A stretch of DNA of 36,799 bases from Bacteroidota bacterium (GCA_020047715.1 JAIFNN010000239.1:1-36799), one strand, 5' to 3'. Positions 1 to 8,686 are shown, numbered from the stretch's first letter. Numbers and translations: made by a program. The notes: generated by a model not told the origin, from the sequence alone.

Positions 1-1345
1 GGTAAATCGTAAATGAATGTGCATTTTTGGCCTGGCTAACAGAAGTTGAAAGGCTATAGTATATTTTTAAAGTCGGAACTCTTTCAGGATGATGCAGTCC
101 GTCTCCGCCATCTTCAGGATCTTCAATATTCTCATACGATTCAAAATCCCTTGCATTATCAAGAAGACTGGCTCCCTGATCTTCTCCCTGGAAAAACAAG
201 GTTAAAGAATTTCCTGATACCCAACCTTCTCTGTTTATAACCTCCTGAACTAATGATTTAAGATCAGGCGAACGGTAAGGTTTCCACATGGTCCAAGGGG
301 CAGTAATGTCCCAGTCAATTTTAGCAGTAGTCCATGTCCTTGAAGTAATAAGCTCTGCTTCTGTGAAAATAGCTGAATTATCTGCTGCCTCAGCAAAGAT
401 GTTAACTCTTGCCTCATCTGCCTCATCTTCGTGAGCATAAATATGAAGGAAAGCCGAGTCAATTTTTGCTCCCTGGGGAACAGCAACTTTCTGAAAACGT
501 GTGAAAGTGGTCATAATATTCAAATCCTCACCTTCCCAACCCATGTCCAAATCGTCGTCGTCCATTTTATCGACAGCGTCATTCTCAAATTCTCCATCAT
601 CAAATGAAATTGAAACATCACCATCTTTTTGTGTTTCGATAATGGTTATTGTTACAGCATTAGGCAAATGGAAATAAATGGTAAGTGTAGGAACTCTTTC
701 AGGATGATGCAGTCCATCTCCGCCATCTTCAGGATCTTCAATGTTTTCATACGATTCGAAATCCCTTGCGTTATCCAACAGGCTGGCTCCCTGATCTTCA
801 CCTTTAAAAAATAAGGTTAAAGAATTTCCTGATGCCCAACCTTCTCTGTTTATAACTTCCTGAACTAATGATTTAACATCCGGGGAACGGTAAGGTTTCC
901 ACATGGTCCAAGGAGCAGTAATGTCCCAGTCAATTTTAGCAGTAGTCCATGTCCTTGAAGTGATAAGCTCAGCTTCAGTAAAAATAGCTGAATTATCGCT
1001 AGCTTCTGCATAAATATTGACTTTAGCTTCATCAGCCTCATCTTCATGAGCATAGATATTTAAAAATGCGGAGTCAATAATTGCTCCCTGGGGAATGGTA
1101 ACGTTTTGAAAGCGCGTAAATGTGGTCATAATATTAAGGTCTTCACCTTCCCAGCCCATGTCAAGATCATCGTCATCCATTTTATCAACAAGGTCATTCT
1201 CAAATTCGCCATCATCAAAGGATATGGAGACTTCTCCATCTTTCTGGGTTTCAATAATTTTCAAGCTTAGCATTTCCTGAGCAACCATGCTATTCCCCAT
1301 GCTCAAAAAAACTAAAACTGCTAGTGCAAGTAGACTTCTTTTCAT
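1..1345 (-). CDS. Secreted protein with two tandem DNRLRE-like repeats, C-terminus cut by the window edge
   Basis: An uninterrupted frame runs from an ATG at 1345 to the left edge: 448 codons with no stop. Residues 1-22 are a signal peptide (MKRSLLALAV start, hydrophobic core, cleavage near VAQ). Two copies of a roughly 195-residue domain follow at about residues 29-225 and 234-430. By eye they differ at about 16 positions. Each copy has an acidic stretch (DKMDDDDLDMGWEGED), a strand IDSAFLNIYAH, a block VKSLVQEVINREGW and an ending HHPERVPTLTIYF. This resembles the DNRLRE-type beta domains of surface proteins, so an adhesive or structural role outside the cell is inferred; no catalytic motif is visible. 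The last residues, SFTIY followed by a codon starting with C, look like the opening of a T9SS type-A sorting domain (commonly FTIYPNP), but that domain lies outside the window. The family call is tentative; the reading frame is secure. Confidence 0.8.
   Translation of the reverse strand, partial: MKRSLLALAVLVFLSMGNSMVAQEMLSLKIIETQKDGEVSISFDDGEFENDLVDKMDDDDLDMGWEGEDLNIMTTFTRFQNVTIPQGAIIDSAFLNIYAHEDEADEAKVNIYAEASDNSAIFTEAELITSRTWTTAKIDWDITAPWTMWKPYRSPDVKSLVQEVINREGWASGNSLTLFFKGEDQGASLLDNARDFESYENIEDPEDGGDGLHHPERVPTLTIYFHLPNAVTITIIETQKDGDVSISFDDGEFENDAVDKMDDDDLDMGWEGEDLNIMTTFTRFQKVAVPQGAKIDSAFLHIYAHEDEADEARVNIFAEAADNSAIFTEAELITSRTWTTAKIDWDITAPWTMWKPYRSPDLKSLVQEVINREGWVSGNSLTLFFQGEDQGASLLDNARDFESYENIEDPEDGGDGLHHPERVPTLKIYYSLSTSVSQAKNAHSFTIY
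55..1261 (-). repeat. Tandem 615-bp coding repeat (two units)
   Basis: The two domains of the left-edge gene are also tandem repeats at DNA level. The segment beginning GAACTCTTTCAGGATGATGC on the plus strand occurs at 76 and again at 691, giving a period of 615 bp (205 codons). Stretches of the two units are identical over dozens of bases, including many third codon positions, which points to recent duplication or gene conversion. The first protein domain is encoded by about 647-1261 and the second by about 55-646. Confidence 0.88.
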
Positions 1346-1600
1346 AAGATTTAAGATTTGATTTGTTTATTTACCTTTTTTCGGGTCAAAGGTATTTCGC
1401 AAACCTTAAAGCAGTCTTACACTACAATTACCATTTGTTTAGCAAATTGTATGGCATAAATAAAACCATAAACCTATCTACCTGTAAATCTAGTAGTTTT
1501 ATCAAAATAGGAATTAACCTTGATTTAAGATTGGAATCCAAAACAGCTCCTCTGTGGATTCTATTACCTTTCAAATTCCGCCTGTTGCATAAACAAGTTC

Positions 1601-1640
1601 AAAAAAAAAGAGGACGAATCATTTCGCCCTCTTTTTCAAA
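1601..1640 (-). terminator. Rho-independent terminator of htpG
   Basis: On the minus strand, just after the htpG stop, an AAGAGGGCGAA arm pairs with TTCGTCCTCTT around a 4-nt loop, with one mismatch. A run of at least nine T follows. This is a normal intrinsic terminator that ends htpG transcription before the left-edge gene. Confidence 0.75.
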
Positions 1641-1654
1641 AATGAGTATATTAT

Positions 1655-3703
1655 CTATTTAATTAGTTCCACGCTCCTCTTAACAAATTTAGCCAACTCC
1701 TCCCCTTTCAGCATATTGTTTGAAAGCAGTGCCAAATCAATAAGTTGCTTCAGTGTCTTACTCTTACTGCCGAAATCTTCCAGAATTACTCTCTTCTCCG
1801 ATTCCAGCCCTTCAATCTTCTTCTGAACTTCGTCGAGTTTATCCTTTTCGGCCTGTGGAATTTCCTCTTCTTTCTTCGCCTTCTGGTCTTTTTGAAGCTG
1901 CTCCTTTTCAGTGTTCAAGGGGGATATGCTTTCCTCGATCGTCTGAAGTTTTTCCGCAAGTTTTTTATTCTTTTCTTCTACCATTTTCGATATCAATGGA
2001 TGGTTCGTGTTTACCACCATGTTATAACTGTCGGGGAACCCGCCAAACATGTTGCCTCCACCGCTCATGGCCGACATATCCTTCATTCTGCGCATGTATT
2101 CCGACTGAGTGATCATTACAGGTTGATCGCTCTCGGAAAGGGCTTCAAACTGAACCATAAAACCTTTGCGGGTTTTAAGCTGACTGTCAAAAATAGCACT
2201 CAGATCTTTCTTTTCTTTTTCGTCCAGTTTACTTTCCTTAACTTCATCTTTTTCAATCAGTTTGTCGATAACTTCCGAATCAACCCTTATAAAACGGGAG
2301 CCTTCAAGTTTTTGCTCCATTTGGTTAATAAAATGAGGATCCAGCTGCCCATCGAGCGACAAAACATCATAACCTTTGTTTTTGGCTGCTTCGATGTAGC
2401 CGAATTGCTCTTCAGGATTGGTGGTGTAAAGATACACCAGGGTTTTGTTCTTGTCGGTTTGGTTTTCTGCTATCAGGCTCTTGTATTCATCAAAAGTAAA
2501 GTACTTTCCGTCCGTATTCTTCAGGAGTGCAAATTTCACAGCCCTTTCATAGAATTTCTCCTCAGTAATCATACCGTAAACGATGAAAAGCTTAAGGTCG
2601 TCCCATTTCTTTTCGTATTGCTGACGATCGGATTTAAAGATTTCCTCCAAACGATCGGATACTTTTTTGGTTATATGCGAAGAAATCTTCTTAACGTTGG
2701 AGTCGCTCTGCAGGTAACTTCTGGAAACATTAAGGGGAATATCGGGCGAATCGAGAACCCCGTGAAGCAGCGTTAGGAATTCAGGAACGATGCCTTCAAC
2801 GGAGTCCGTAACAAACACCTGGTTAGAATAAAGCTGAATTTTGTTCTTCTGAATCTCAAAATTGTTTTTTATTCGGGGGAAATACAATACTCCTGTCAGA
2901 TTAAACGGATAGTCAACATTCAGGTGTATATTGAATAAAGGATCCTCGAGAACGGGATAAAGATCGTGGTAAAACTTGTCATAATCTTCCGGTTTCAAAT
3001 CAGCCGGTTTGCGCGTCCACAATGGTTTCGTGTCGTTTATAATGTTATCTTTTCCTGTTTCCTTTTCTTTTCCATCCTTCCATTCGGTTTCTTTTCCGAA
3101 AGCTATTTCCACAGGCAGAAACTTGCAATATTTGGTAAGAATCCCACTGATACGTCCTTTTTCAAGAAATTCTTTGGATTCCTCATCAATGTGAAGGGTT
3201 ATTTCTGTCCCAAAACTGTCTTTTGTGCTTTCCTCCATATTGTATTCAGGACTGCCGTCGCAAGTCCATCGAACAGCTTTTGATCCCTCGAGATAAGAAA
3301 GAGTGTTGATCTCAACTTTTTCAGATACCATAAAAGCCGAATAGAAACCCAAACCAAAGTGGCCGATAATGGAATTACCCGCATTCTTATATTTTTCGAG
3401 GAAGTCTTCGGCACTTGAAAAGGCAATCTGATTAATATATTTCTCAACCTCTTCAGATGTCATGCCGATTCCATGGTCTGATATGGTAAGTGTTTTTTTG
3501 TCCGAATCGAGCGTTACACGTATTGTCTGATCGCCCAACTCGCCCTTGTAATCTCCCACTGAAGCTAAGGTCCGTAGTTTTTGGGTTGCGTCAACCGCGT
3601 TTGAAACCAACTCCCTTAGAAAAATTTCATGATCCGAATACAGGAATTTTTTAATGATCGGGAAAATATTCTCGGTGGTTACACCTATTGTACCTTTTTG
3701 CAT
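1655..3703 (-). CDS. htpG: Molecular chaperone HtpG (Hsp90 family)
   Basis: The 682-residue product is the bacterial Hsp90, a cytosolic ATP-dependent dimeric chaperone. The N-terminal GHKL ATPase domain shows the family motifs in order: FLRELVSNAVDA (catalytic Glu and Mg-binding Asn), ISDHGIGM (adenine-binding Asp) and GHFGLGFYSAFMV (lid glycines). The middle domain contains LYSNQVFVTD and LNVSRSYLQ, where the Arg is the ATP-sensing residue. The C-terminal part holds a charged coiled-coil-like stretch and ends VKRSVELIK. An in-frame TTG-initiated extension to 3733 exists, but family members start at MQKGTIGVTTENIFP, so I place the start at the ATG at 3703. It is a single-gene unit with its own terminator and a probable promoter at 3742-3774. 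Confidence 0.97.
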   Translation of the reverse strand: MQKGTIGVTTENIFPIIKKFLYSDHEIFLRELVSNAVDATQKLRTLASVGDYKGELGDQTIRVTLDSDKKTLTISDHGIGMTSEEVEKYINQIAFSSAEDFLEKYKNAGNSIIGHFGLGFYSAFMVSEKVEINTLSYLEGSKAVRWTCDGSPEYNMEESTKDSFGTEITLHIDEESKEFLEKGRISGILTKYCKFLPVEIAFGKETEWKDGKEKETGKDNIINDTKPLWTRKPADLKPEDYDKFYHDLYPVLEDPLFNIHLNVDYPFNLTGVLYFPRIKNNFEIQKNKIQLYSNQVFVTDSVEGIVPEFLTLLHGVLDSPDIPLNVSRSYLQSDSNVKKISSHITKKVSDRLEEIFKSDRQQYEKKWDDLKLFIVYGMITEEKFYERAVKFALLKNTDGKYFTFDEYKSLIAENQTDKNKTLVYLYTTNPEEQFGYIEAAKNKGYDVLSLDGQLDPHFINQMEQKLEGSRFIRVDSEVIDKLIEKDEVKESKLDEKEKKDLSAIFDSQLKTRKGFMVQFEALSESDQPVMITQSEYMRRMKDMSAMSGGGNMFGGFPDSYNMVVNTNHPLISKMVEEKNKKLAEKLQTIEESISPLNTEKEQLQKDQKAKKEEEIPQAEKDKLDEVQKKIEGLESEKRVILEDFGSKSKTLKQLIDLALLSNNMLKGEELAKFVKRSVELIK

Positions 3704-3741
3704 TGCGTGATATTTTTTGGTTAAACTAAGCACTCCCTGAT

Positions 3742-3774
3742 CAAAGTATGTGCCATTTGTTGGGGGCTGACAAA
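3742..3774 (-). promoter_or_regulatory. Probable Bacteroidota-type promoter of htpG
   Basis: Reading on the minus strand, TTTG (3774-3771) is followed 22 nt later by TACTTTG (3748-3742). This is one base short of the -7 consensus TAnnTTTG, with a slightly long spacer. It lies about 40 nt upstream of the chosen htpG start, which fits. No heat-shock (CIRCE-like) inverted repeat was noticed. Confidence 0.4.
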
Positions 3775-3794
3775 ATTGCAGGGATTTTTAAATT

Positions 3795-3874
3795 CAGAAG
3801 GTAGAATTTAGAATTTAGAATTGGATCTAAAAATTAATCTACGACTTACCCATAATACTGCCTTCTACCTTCTA
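3795..3874. repeat. Short AT-rich repeat cluster between htpG and the next gene
   Basis: Three tandem copies of a TTTAGAA-like heptamer lie at about 3801-3822, preceded by CAGAAGGTAGAA. The reverse complement of AGAAGGTAGAAGGCAG follows about 50 bp downstream and runs into the last codons of the neighbouring gene. The inverted GAAGGTAGA blocks could form a hairpin of about 9 bp with a long loop. No function is evident; it may help end transcription arriving from either side. Confidence 0.45.
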
Positions 3875-4713
3875 TTCTCCTCATTCCTTGCATCCACGTC
3901 TTTCCGAAGCAGGAATTCACCCTTATGAAACTCATAGCCGTCGTAAGACCCATCGGGTCCGTAGAAACGATAGTTTCCCGTGAACATTGATTCGAATGGA
4001 GCCAAGTGATCCATTACGATCATCTGCAGTTTGTCGTTAAATCGGATGCTCGCAACCAGTTGAGCGGAATATTCAAGAATTACCCGTTTGACTGTTTGAA
4101 ATTCCGAATGGAAGTTTCCCCCGAAAGCGGCATTCCCTTCTTTATCAAACATTAATACCTCAATATATTTTTTATCAGAGAAGTTGTTGTTGAAACTATA
4201 GCCCAGCAAAGTGTAATAAGTTTCACGCTGATAGTTGAATTCATAAATATTGTAATACACACAGGCCAGCCAATTATCGGGGGAGAGGTTCAATGTCTCG
4301 GGATTTTTCATCCCTTTCGATTTGTCAATCAGCGGATAAAGGAGGATTTCGGGCCTTTTTGTGGAGCCATTATTATACTGAAGAAACCCGAAATAAGAAT
4401 AATTATCCTTCGACTTCTTTACAAACCATGTGTAGATATTGAGTTTCTGGTCGGGGGAACGAAGTTTTCCAATCATGTTGAGACTGTCCCAGCTATAGGC
4501 AAAAGATTGGGGATTTTCGAGGCTTGTCGAGAACAATTCCAATATAACTGCATTCAAACTATCGATTGACTTATCTGTTTCTGATGCATAAAGCGCGCTG
4601 AAATTTTCCTTTAATTTCAATTCAGCACTTAAAAAGGGCAATTGCGCTGCCTGGGTCATCCCATTCAGTGATACAACGCTCAAAAGCAATGCTATGGATA
4701 AGCTTTTAATCAT
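3865..4713 (-). CDS. Exported protein of unknown function
   Basis: The product has 282 residues from the ATG at 4713, where MIKSLSIALLLSVVSLNGMTQA makes a clean signal peptide. A TTG-initiated extension to 4782 would bury this signal behind 23 residues and is unlikely. The mature protein is mixed alpha/beta with many aromatic residues. A distinctive C-terminal segment reads FNDKLQMIVMDHLAP, then GNYRFYGPDGSYDGYEF. Proteins with this ending are, to my knowledge, common in Bacteroidota and have no assigned function; no catalytic motif stands out. It lies 65 nt downstream of the aminotransferase and may be co-transcribed with it. Periplasmic location is inferred. Confidence 0.75.
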   Translation of the reverse strand: MIKSLSIALLLSVVSLNGMTQAAQLPFLSAELKLKENFSALYASETDKSIDSLNAVILELFSTSLENPQSFAYSWDSLNMIGKLRSPDQKLNIYTWFVKKSKDNYSYFGFLQYNNGSTKRPEILLYPLIDKSKGMKNPETLNLSPDNWLACVYYNIYEFNYQRETYYTLLGYSFNNNFSDKKYIEVLMFDKEGNAAFGGNFHSEFQTVKRVILEYSAQLVASIRFNDKLQMIVMDHLAPFESMFTGNYRFYGPDGSYDGYEFHKGEFLLRKDVDARNEENRR

Positions 4714-4778
4714 AAGGCTATAACGAACTTTGATGTAACAAATTGCATCGCTTTCATTAAGAAATAGAATCCTGTTTT

Positions 4779-5969
4779 TCAAATTATCGACTGATCAATC
4801 GCCGCAATCAATCGTGAGCATGCTGTTTTCACTTCATTTTCAGAAATATTCAGCGCAGGGGAGATACGAATTGCCGTGTCGCAGAACAAAAACCAATCCG
4901 TTATAAGCCCATTTCGCGTGGCATTTGCAACGACCCTGTGCATCATTTCCGAATTCCCGAACTCAACGGCAAGCAGCAATCCACAGCCCCTCACTTCCCT
5001 GATCACAGGATGGACAAGCTGTTGCCGGAAGAGTTTTTCGATTTCAAGAGCCCTGAGATGCAGTTTCTCCTCCAATAAAACATTGAATGCAGCAAGTCCT
5101 GCAGCACAGGAAATGGGATGTCCGCCAAAAGTGGTAATATGCCCAAGTGCCGGATGATGGCTTAACTCACTCATAATAATATCACTGCTGACAAAAGCAC
5201 CTAAAGGCATTCCGCCGCCGAGACTTTTTGCCAGAACGAGAATATCGGGCAATGCTCCGTATTTTCGGAAGCCGAAAACTTCGCCCAAACGGCCAAATCC
5301 GGTCTGAATCTCATCAAAAACCAAAAGGGTACCTGTTTCGTCGCAGCGTTGCCGAAGAGCGGTCAGGAATTCAGGATCAACACTTACAACGCCGGCCTCA
5401 GCCTGAAGCACTTCAACCACAAGGCATGCTGTTTTGTTGGTTATCAGAGAAAGGTCGTCCAAGCAATTGTACCGTAGAAAGCTAATACCGGGAAGCAGAG
5501 GTCGAAACTCTCTTTTGTAATATTCTCCACCAAGGATACTTAACGCACCCTGGGTGCTACCGTGATATGCATTATGGAAAGCTGCCATTTCGCTACGACC
5601 GGTAAATCTCTTGGCCAACTTCATTGCCCCTTCAACAGCTTCAGCGCCTGAGTTGACAAAATAAATCCTTTGGAGTGAAGGGGGAAGGTTTTTAGCAAGC
5701 AGTTCCGCATAATTTACCTGTGGCGACTGGATAAACTCCCCATAAACCATAAGGTGAAGGTGTTTATCGGCCTGGATTTTTACAGCTTCAATAATCCTTG
5801 GATCCGAATGACCTAGGTAAGAAACAGACACGCCGGAAATAAGATCCAGATAATCCTTGCCATCAGGTCCGTACATAAATACCCCTTTAGCCGATTCTAT
5901 TTCAATCGACATTGGGGAATCGGAAGTTGAAGCCAAATAGTTCAGGAAAGCCTGACGGTTAGAACTCAT
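4779..5969 (-). CDS. Class-III PLP-dependent aminotransferase (acetylornithine/ornithine aminotransferase-like)
   Basis: A cytosolic enzyme of 396 residues, the usual length for ArgD and ornithine aminotransferases. Motifs are in family order: VNSGAEAVEGAMKLA (phosphate-binding SGAE), AAFHNAYHGST (ring-stacking region), VFDEIQTGFGRLG with the pyridine-binding Asp219, and LAKSLGGGMPLGAF with the Schiff-base Lys248. TTFGGHPISCAAGLA follows as expected. It probably transfers an amino group from an omega-amino acid or ornithine-type substrate to 2-oxoglutarate. No other arginine-pathway gene is nearby, so the substrate cannot be fixed and I give no symbol. It starts 21 nt after the LytTR regulator gene, suggesting a shared transcript with it. 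Confidence 0.88.
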   Translation of the reverse strand: MSSNRQAFLNYLASTSDSPMSIEIESAKGVFMYGPDGKDYLDLISGVSVSYLGHSDPRIIEAVKIQADKHLHLMVYGEFIQSPQVNYAELLAKNLPPSLQRIYFVNSGAEAVEGAMKLAKRFTGRSEMAAFHNAYHGSTQGALSILGGEYYKREFRPLLPGISFLRYNCLDDLSLITNKTACLVVEVLQAEAGVVSVDPEFLTALRQRCDETGTLLVFDEIQTGFGRLGEVFGFRKYGALPDILVLAKSLGGGMPLGAFVSSDIIMSELSHHPALGHITTFGGHPISCAAGLAAFNVLLEEKLHLRALEIEKLFRQQLVHPVIREVRGCGLLLAVEFGNSEMMHRVVANATRNGLITDWFLFCDTAIRISPALNISENEVKTACSRLIAAIDQSII

Positions 5970-5990
5970 ACTGGTAAAAAGCAGTGGTAT

Positions 5991-6698
5991 CTATTTGATA
6001 ATCAAATTAATATCCTTCATCAACTTTTCTTTGTAGGATTTTCCGATTGGGATGTTTTTGTTACCATCATCGGTTTTGATGATTACCGCATTGTCCTCGA
6101 TAACGTCGATGCTGGAGGTATTAACAATAAAAGAACGATGAACCCTGGTAAACTTGCTGGAGGGCAGTTTCTGTTCTATCGCCTTCATTGTAAAATGGAT
6201 TGTGTACTTTTCTTTGAAGGTGTTGAATATAACATAGTTCTCAAGGGCTTCAACCCAAAGAATATCATCGTATTTGAGCCTCACAAGGGTTGAGTTCTTT
6301 TTTATAAAGATCTCCTCCTTGCCTACAAGATGGATCTTATTTTGCTCATGGCGAGCAGTTGCGCGATCAATCGCTTTGTAAAAACGAGGGTAATTTAACG
6401 GCTTTAGGAGGTAATCAGTAACATCGTGCTCAAATGCATCAATTGCATATTTCCCTTTACCGGAAACAATTATTATCTGCGGTGGATTTTTAAGAGAGTT
6501 GAGAAATTCGATACCTGTCATTTCAGGCATTTCGATATCCAAAAAGATAAGTTGGATATCCTCTTCGTTTTTCAGATAATTAATTGCCTCAACCCCATCA
6601 GAAAATGAGGCTTTGAGGCTCACTCCGTCTGTTTTCTTGATAAACTCTTCCAAAACCTTACGGGAGAGCTTGTCATCATCTATAAGTATGCAATTCAT
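5991..6698 (-). CDS. LytTR-family response regulator
   Basis: A two-domain DNA-binding regulator of 235 residues. The N-terminal receiver domain shows the acidic pocket DDD at residues 7-9, the phospho-acceptor Asp54 in IFLDIEMPEMTG, the switch Ser79 in IIVSGKGKY, and Lys99 in YLLKPLNYP. The C-terminal LytTR domain (about 130-235) contains FIKKNSTLVRLKYDDILWVEALENY and FTRVHRSFIVN, both typical. The start is the ATG at 6698; a TTG two codons earlier is a weaker choice. The cognate LytS/YehU-type histidine kinase is not adjacent. The gene is directly upstream of the class-III aminotransferase, which it might control or simply share a transcript with. Confidence 0.93.
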   Translation of the reverse strand: MNCILIDDDKLSRKVLEEFIKKTDGVSLKASFSDGVEAINYLKNEEDIQLIFLDIEMPEMTGIEFLNSLKNPPQIIIVSGKGKYAIDAFEHDVTDYLLKPLNYPRFYKAIDRATARHEQNKIHLVGKEEIFIKKNSTLVRLKYDDILWVEALENYVIFNTFKEKYTIHFTMKAIEQKLPSSKFTRVHRSFIVNTSSIDVIEDNAVIIKTDDGNKNIPIGKSYKEKLMKDINLIIK

Positions 6699-6850
6699 TC
6701 TCAAAATTTTAGTCGTTCGAAATCAAATTTCTATCACCTCTAATCATATTTTGATCAAAGATAAAAAATTCTTAGAATATACCATAAGTCAAAATACAAT
6801 TCTTTCTATGGTAAAATATAATTCTTTTTCTTTAGGCAAGGTTTATGCAG

Positions 6851-6863
6851 GCCGACAGTCGGC
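6851..6863. repeat. 13-bp perfect palindrome
   Basis: GCCGACAGTCGGC is a perfect inverted repeat with one central base, in the AT-rich gap between the trmH end and the LytTR regulator start. It could be a short dispersed repeat, a weak hairpin after the upstream leader, or an operator. No T-tract follows on either strand, so it is not a normal terminator. The rest of the 6699-6926 gap shows nothing else recognisable. Confidence 0.4.
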
Positions 6864-6926
6864 AGATTGATAACCTGTTAGACCTAAAGGCTGCATTTGT
6901 TTACTTTTTTCGGGGGATTTCTCGCA

Positions 6927-7625
6927 TCAAAGAAGATTCTGTGCTTTCATCTCGTTGTATTTCTTCTCGATCAGCTCAACTTTTTTTATGGAATAGCGCA
7001 CCCAAGTAAGAAGCAGTTCGGAGTATTCCCCGGGGGAAAGTTGCCATTCAACGGCGGAATTGTGCAGTTTGGTAATGATTTCCTGCAGGCAAAGAGCTAC
7101 GGAAACCGAGATATTGAAACTTTCGGTAAAGCCAAACATTGGAATTCGAACAAATTCGTCGGCCTGAATGCTTATCAACTTTGATACGCCAGTCAGTTCG
7201 GTACCAAAGAAAAGAGCCATTTTTCCTTTGGTGATATCCAAATCATGCAAAAAAGGATATGCCGGATCGGGGCTGGTAGCAATAATACGGTATCCCGAGT
7301 TTCGCAGCTTCGATATAGCTTCCTGTGTATTATTGTTTTGGTTGCTGTATTTATGTAGGTTAAGCCATTTGTTTGACCCCATTGCAATATCGCGATGAAC
7401 CTCAAACTTATTCCTGTTTTCAATGATATGAACATCCTGTATCCCAAAACATTCGCAAGTCCGCAATACAGCACTGGCATTCTGCGCCTGGTATAAATCT
7501 TCCAAAACCACCGTAAGATAGCGGGTCCGGTTTTTCAGTACATCTTTGAAGACCTGGAGTCGGTTTTCATAGAGAAACTGTGATAGGTAGTTTATTAATT
7601 CAGAATTCACCTTACTTAACTTCAA
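6927..7625 (-). CDS. trmH: tRNA (guanosine-18-2'-O)-methyltransferase TrmH, SPOUT family
   Basis: A 232-residue knotted SPOUT methyltransferase that transfers a methyl group from S-adenosylmethionine to a ribose 2'-OH of RNA. All three SpoU motifs are visible: motif 1 QNASAVLRTCECFGI (Asn49, catalytic Arg55), motif 2 LFFGTELTGVS (Glu143) and motif 3 IPMFGFTESFNISVSVAL (Asn171). Residues 1-30 form the N-terminal helical part seen in TrmH, and the C-terminus is helical and basic (VRYSIKKVELIEKKYNE), as in TrmH rather than in RlmB, which carries an extra N-terminal L30e-like domain. The size also fits TrmH. The gene stands alone between gene-poor stretches. Confidence 0.87.
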   Translation of the reverse strand: MKLSKVNSELINYLSQFLYENRLQVFKDVLKNRTRYLTVVLEDLYQAQNASAVLRTCECFGIQDVHIIENRNKFEVHRDIAMGSNKWLNLHKYSNQNNNTQEAISKLRNSGYRIIATSPDPAYPFLHDLDITKGKMALFFGTELTGVSKLISIQADEFVRIPMFGFTESFNISVSVALCLQEIITKLHNSAVEWQLSPGEYSELLLTWVRYSIKKVELIEKKYNEMKAQNLL

Positions 7626-8106
7626 TAAAAAAATACTATTTTCAATTCATTGTTGTCCGGTCTATGATTTAAAGAGTCATAAGATATTCTGACTTCTTTG
7701 CTCTTCTATGCAGTTTTGCATTATCCATAAAAAATTACACAAGGATAAAAGTACACACTTTTTTGGGAAATAGGTTTTACGCATAAATTAAATTCTTATT
7801 ATTAGGTATTCATGATTCGCTTCGCTTAACTCGGAAAGTTGATTTCGCTTATTGGCCCTGGATTGTTTAACTTCGAGTATTCCTTAACCACTTCCTTCTA
7901 TTACCCTTCTGCACTTTCCCAACAGGCTTAGGTCTTTTTCATTGAAAAACTCTCCTGTTTTTACCTTCGACAATGATTTCTATTCGGAATTCAATTTTCC
8001 AATAATAAAAAGTAAACACTGAATGGGTTGTTATAGCAGTATTGTTTAAGAAGGCTCTTATCATGCATTGGCTAGTGCTACTCAATTTATGGAAAAGGAA
8101 GAAGGC
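7626..8106. other. Gene-free interval of about 480 bp
   Basis: No coding frame of convincing length or composition, RNA gene or repeat family was found between trmH and the HU terminator. The sequence is AT-rich with many short pyrimidine runs on the plus strand. It must hold the trmH promoter on the right side of that gene, but I could not place convincing boxes. Confidence 0.5.
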
Positions 8107-8140
8107 AAAAAAAAAGCTGTCTCAAAAAATGAGACAGCCT
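8107..8140 (-). terminator. Rho-independent terminator of the HU gene
   Basis: GCTGTCTCA at 8116-8124 pairs perfectly with TGAGACAGC at 8130-8138 around a 5-nt loop. On the minus strand the stem is followed by nine T. It lies 22 nt after the HU stop codon. Confidence 0.93.
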
Positions 8141-8162
8141 CCTTTAAACATAAACAATATTT

Positions 8163-8435
8163 TTATTGAACGGTTTTCGCCAATTCGCTACCAGCTTTGA
8201 ATTTCACAACTTTCTTAGCTTTAATAGTGATAGGTTTTCCAGTTTGGGGATTTCTACCAGTTCTGGAGTTTCTTGCTGAAACTGAGAAAGAACCAAATCC
8301 AACCAAAGCAACGCGGTCGCCTTTTTTAAGGGCTTTTGAAGTGGTTTTTACAAATGCATCGAGAGCTCTTTTTGCATCAGCTTTGGTTAATTTAGCTTCA
8401 GCAGCAATTGCATCAATTAATTGTGCTTTGTTCAT
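8163..8435 (-). CDS. HU-family DNA-binding protein
   Basis: A 90-residue nucleoid protein that bends DNA as a dimer. It begins [28 protein letters not shown], the helical dimerisation part, then [14 protein letters not shown], then the DNA-contacting arm [19 protein letters not shown] with the intercalating Pro of the RNPQTG motif, and ends [15 protein letters not shown]. The length is exactly that of HU. It is a stand-alone gene with a textbook promoter and terminator, consistent with high expression. The exact paralogue (HupA/HupB-like) cannot be assigned from sequence alone. Confidence 0.97.
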   Translation of the reverse strand: MNKAQLIDAIAAEAKLTKADAKRALDAFVKTTSKALKKGDRVALVGFGSFSVSARNSRTGRNPQTGKPITIKAKKVVKFKAGSELAKTVQ

Positions 8436-8483
8436 AATAAAAAAATTTAGGGTTAGTAATCATTAAAGTGTCAAATGTTAAGG

Positions 8484-8514
8484 CAAATATAGGGGATTTA
8501 ACGGTTTTAGCAAA
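8484..8514 (-). promoter_or_regulatory. Bacteroidota-type promoter of the HU gene
   Basis: On the minus strand, TTTG (8514-8511), 19 nt and TATATTTG (8491-8484) match the Bacteroidota primary sigma consensus TTTG-N19-21-TAnnTTTG without a mismatch. The start of transcription should be near 8477, giving a leader of about 40 nt before the HU ATG at 8435. Confidence 0.8.
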
Positions 8515-8678
8515 TTTAGGCGCTAAAAAATGCACATTTGTTGATAAACTGATAAAAATAGTTCATAAATGCGGCAGGAACGCCCATTTAAATGAGGTTA
8601 CAGCAGGTCGGCCATTGCCTGAAACCCACATTTTTCTTCAAATTGCTAATTTTGATTTCGCCGTAATAAAAATTGTAT

Positions 8679-8686
8679 TACTTTTG
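8679..8686 (+). promoter_or_regulatory. Probable -7 box of the tRNA-Ser promoter
   Basis: TACTTTTG fits TAnnTTTG exactly and lies 68 nt before the mature tRNA. A TTTG at 8651-8654 gives a spacer of 24 nt, longer than usual, so only the -7 box is well supported. The remaining 8515-8678 stretch shows no gene. Confidence 0.5.

Noticed and set aside
46-240. Short frames on both strands within 46-1053
   Set aside because: They are shadows of the minus-strand repeat protein, whose frame runs without a stop to the left edge and is far better supported.
1745-2776. Plus-strand frame of 343 codons opposite htpG
   Set aside because: It lies wholly antisense to the well-conserved htpG gene. Its product is rich in Phe, Leu and Arg as expected from the reverse of a biased coding strand, and matches no family.
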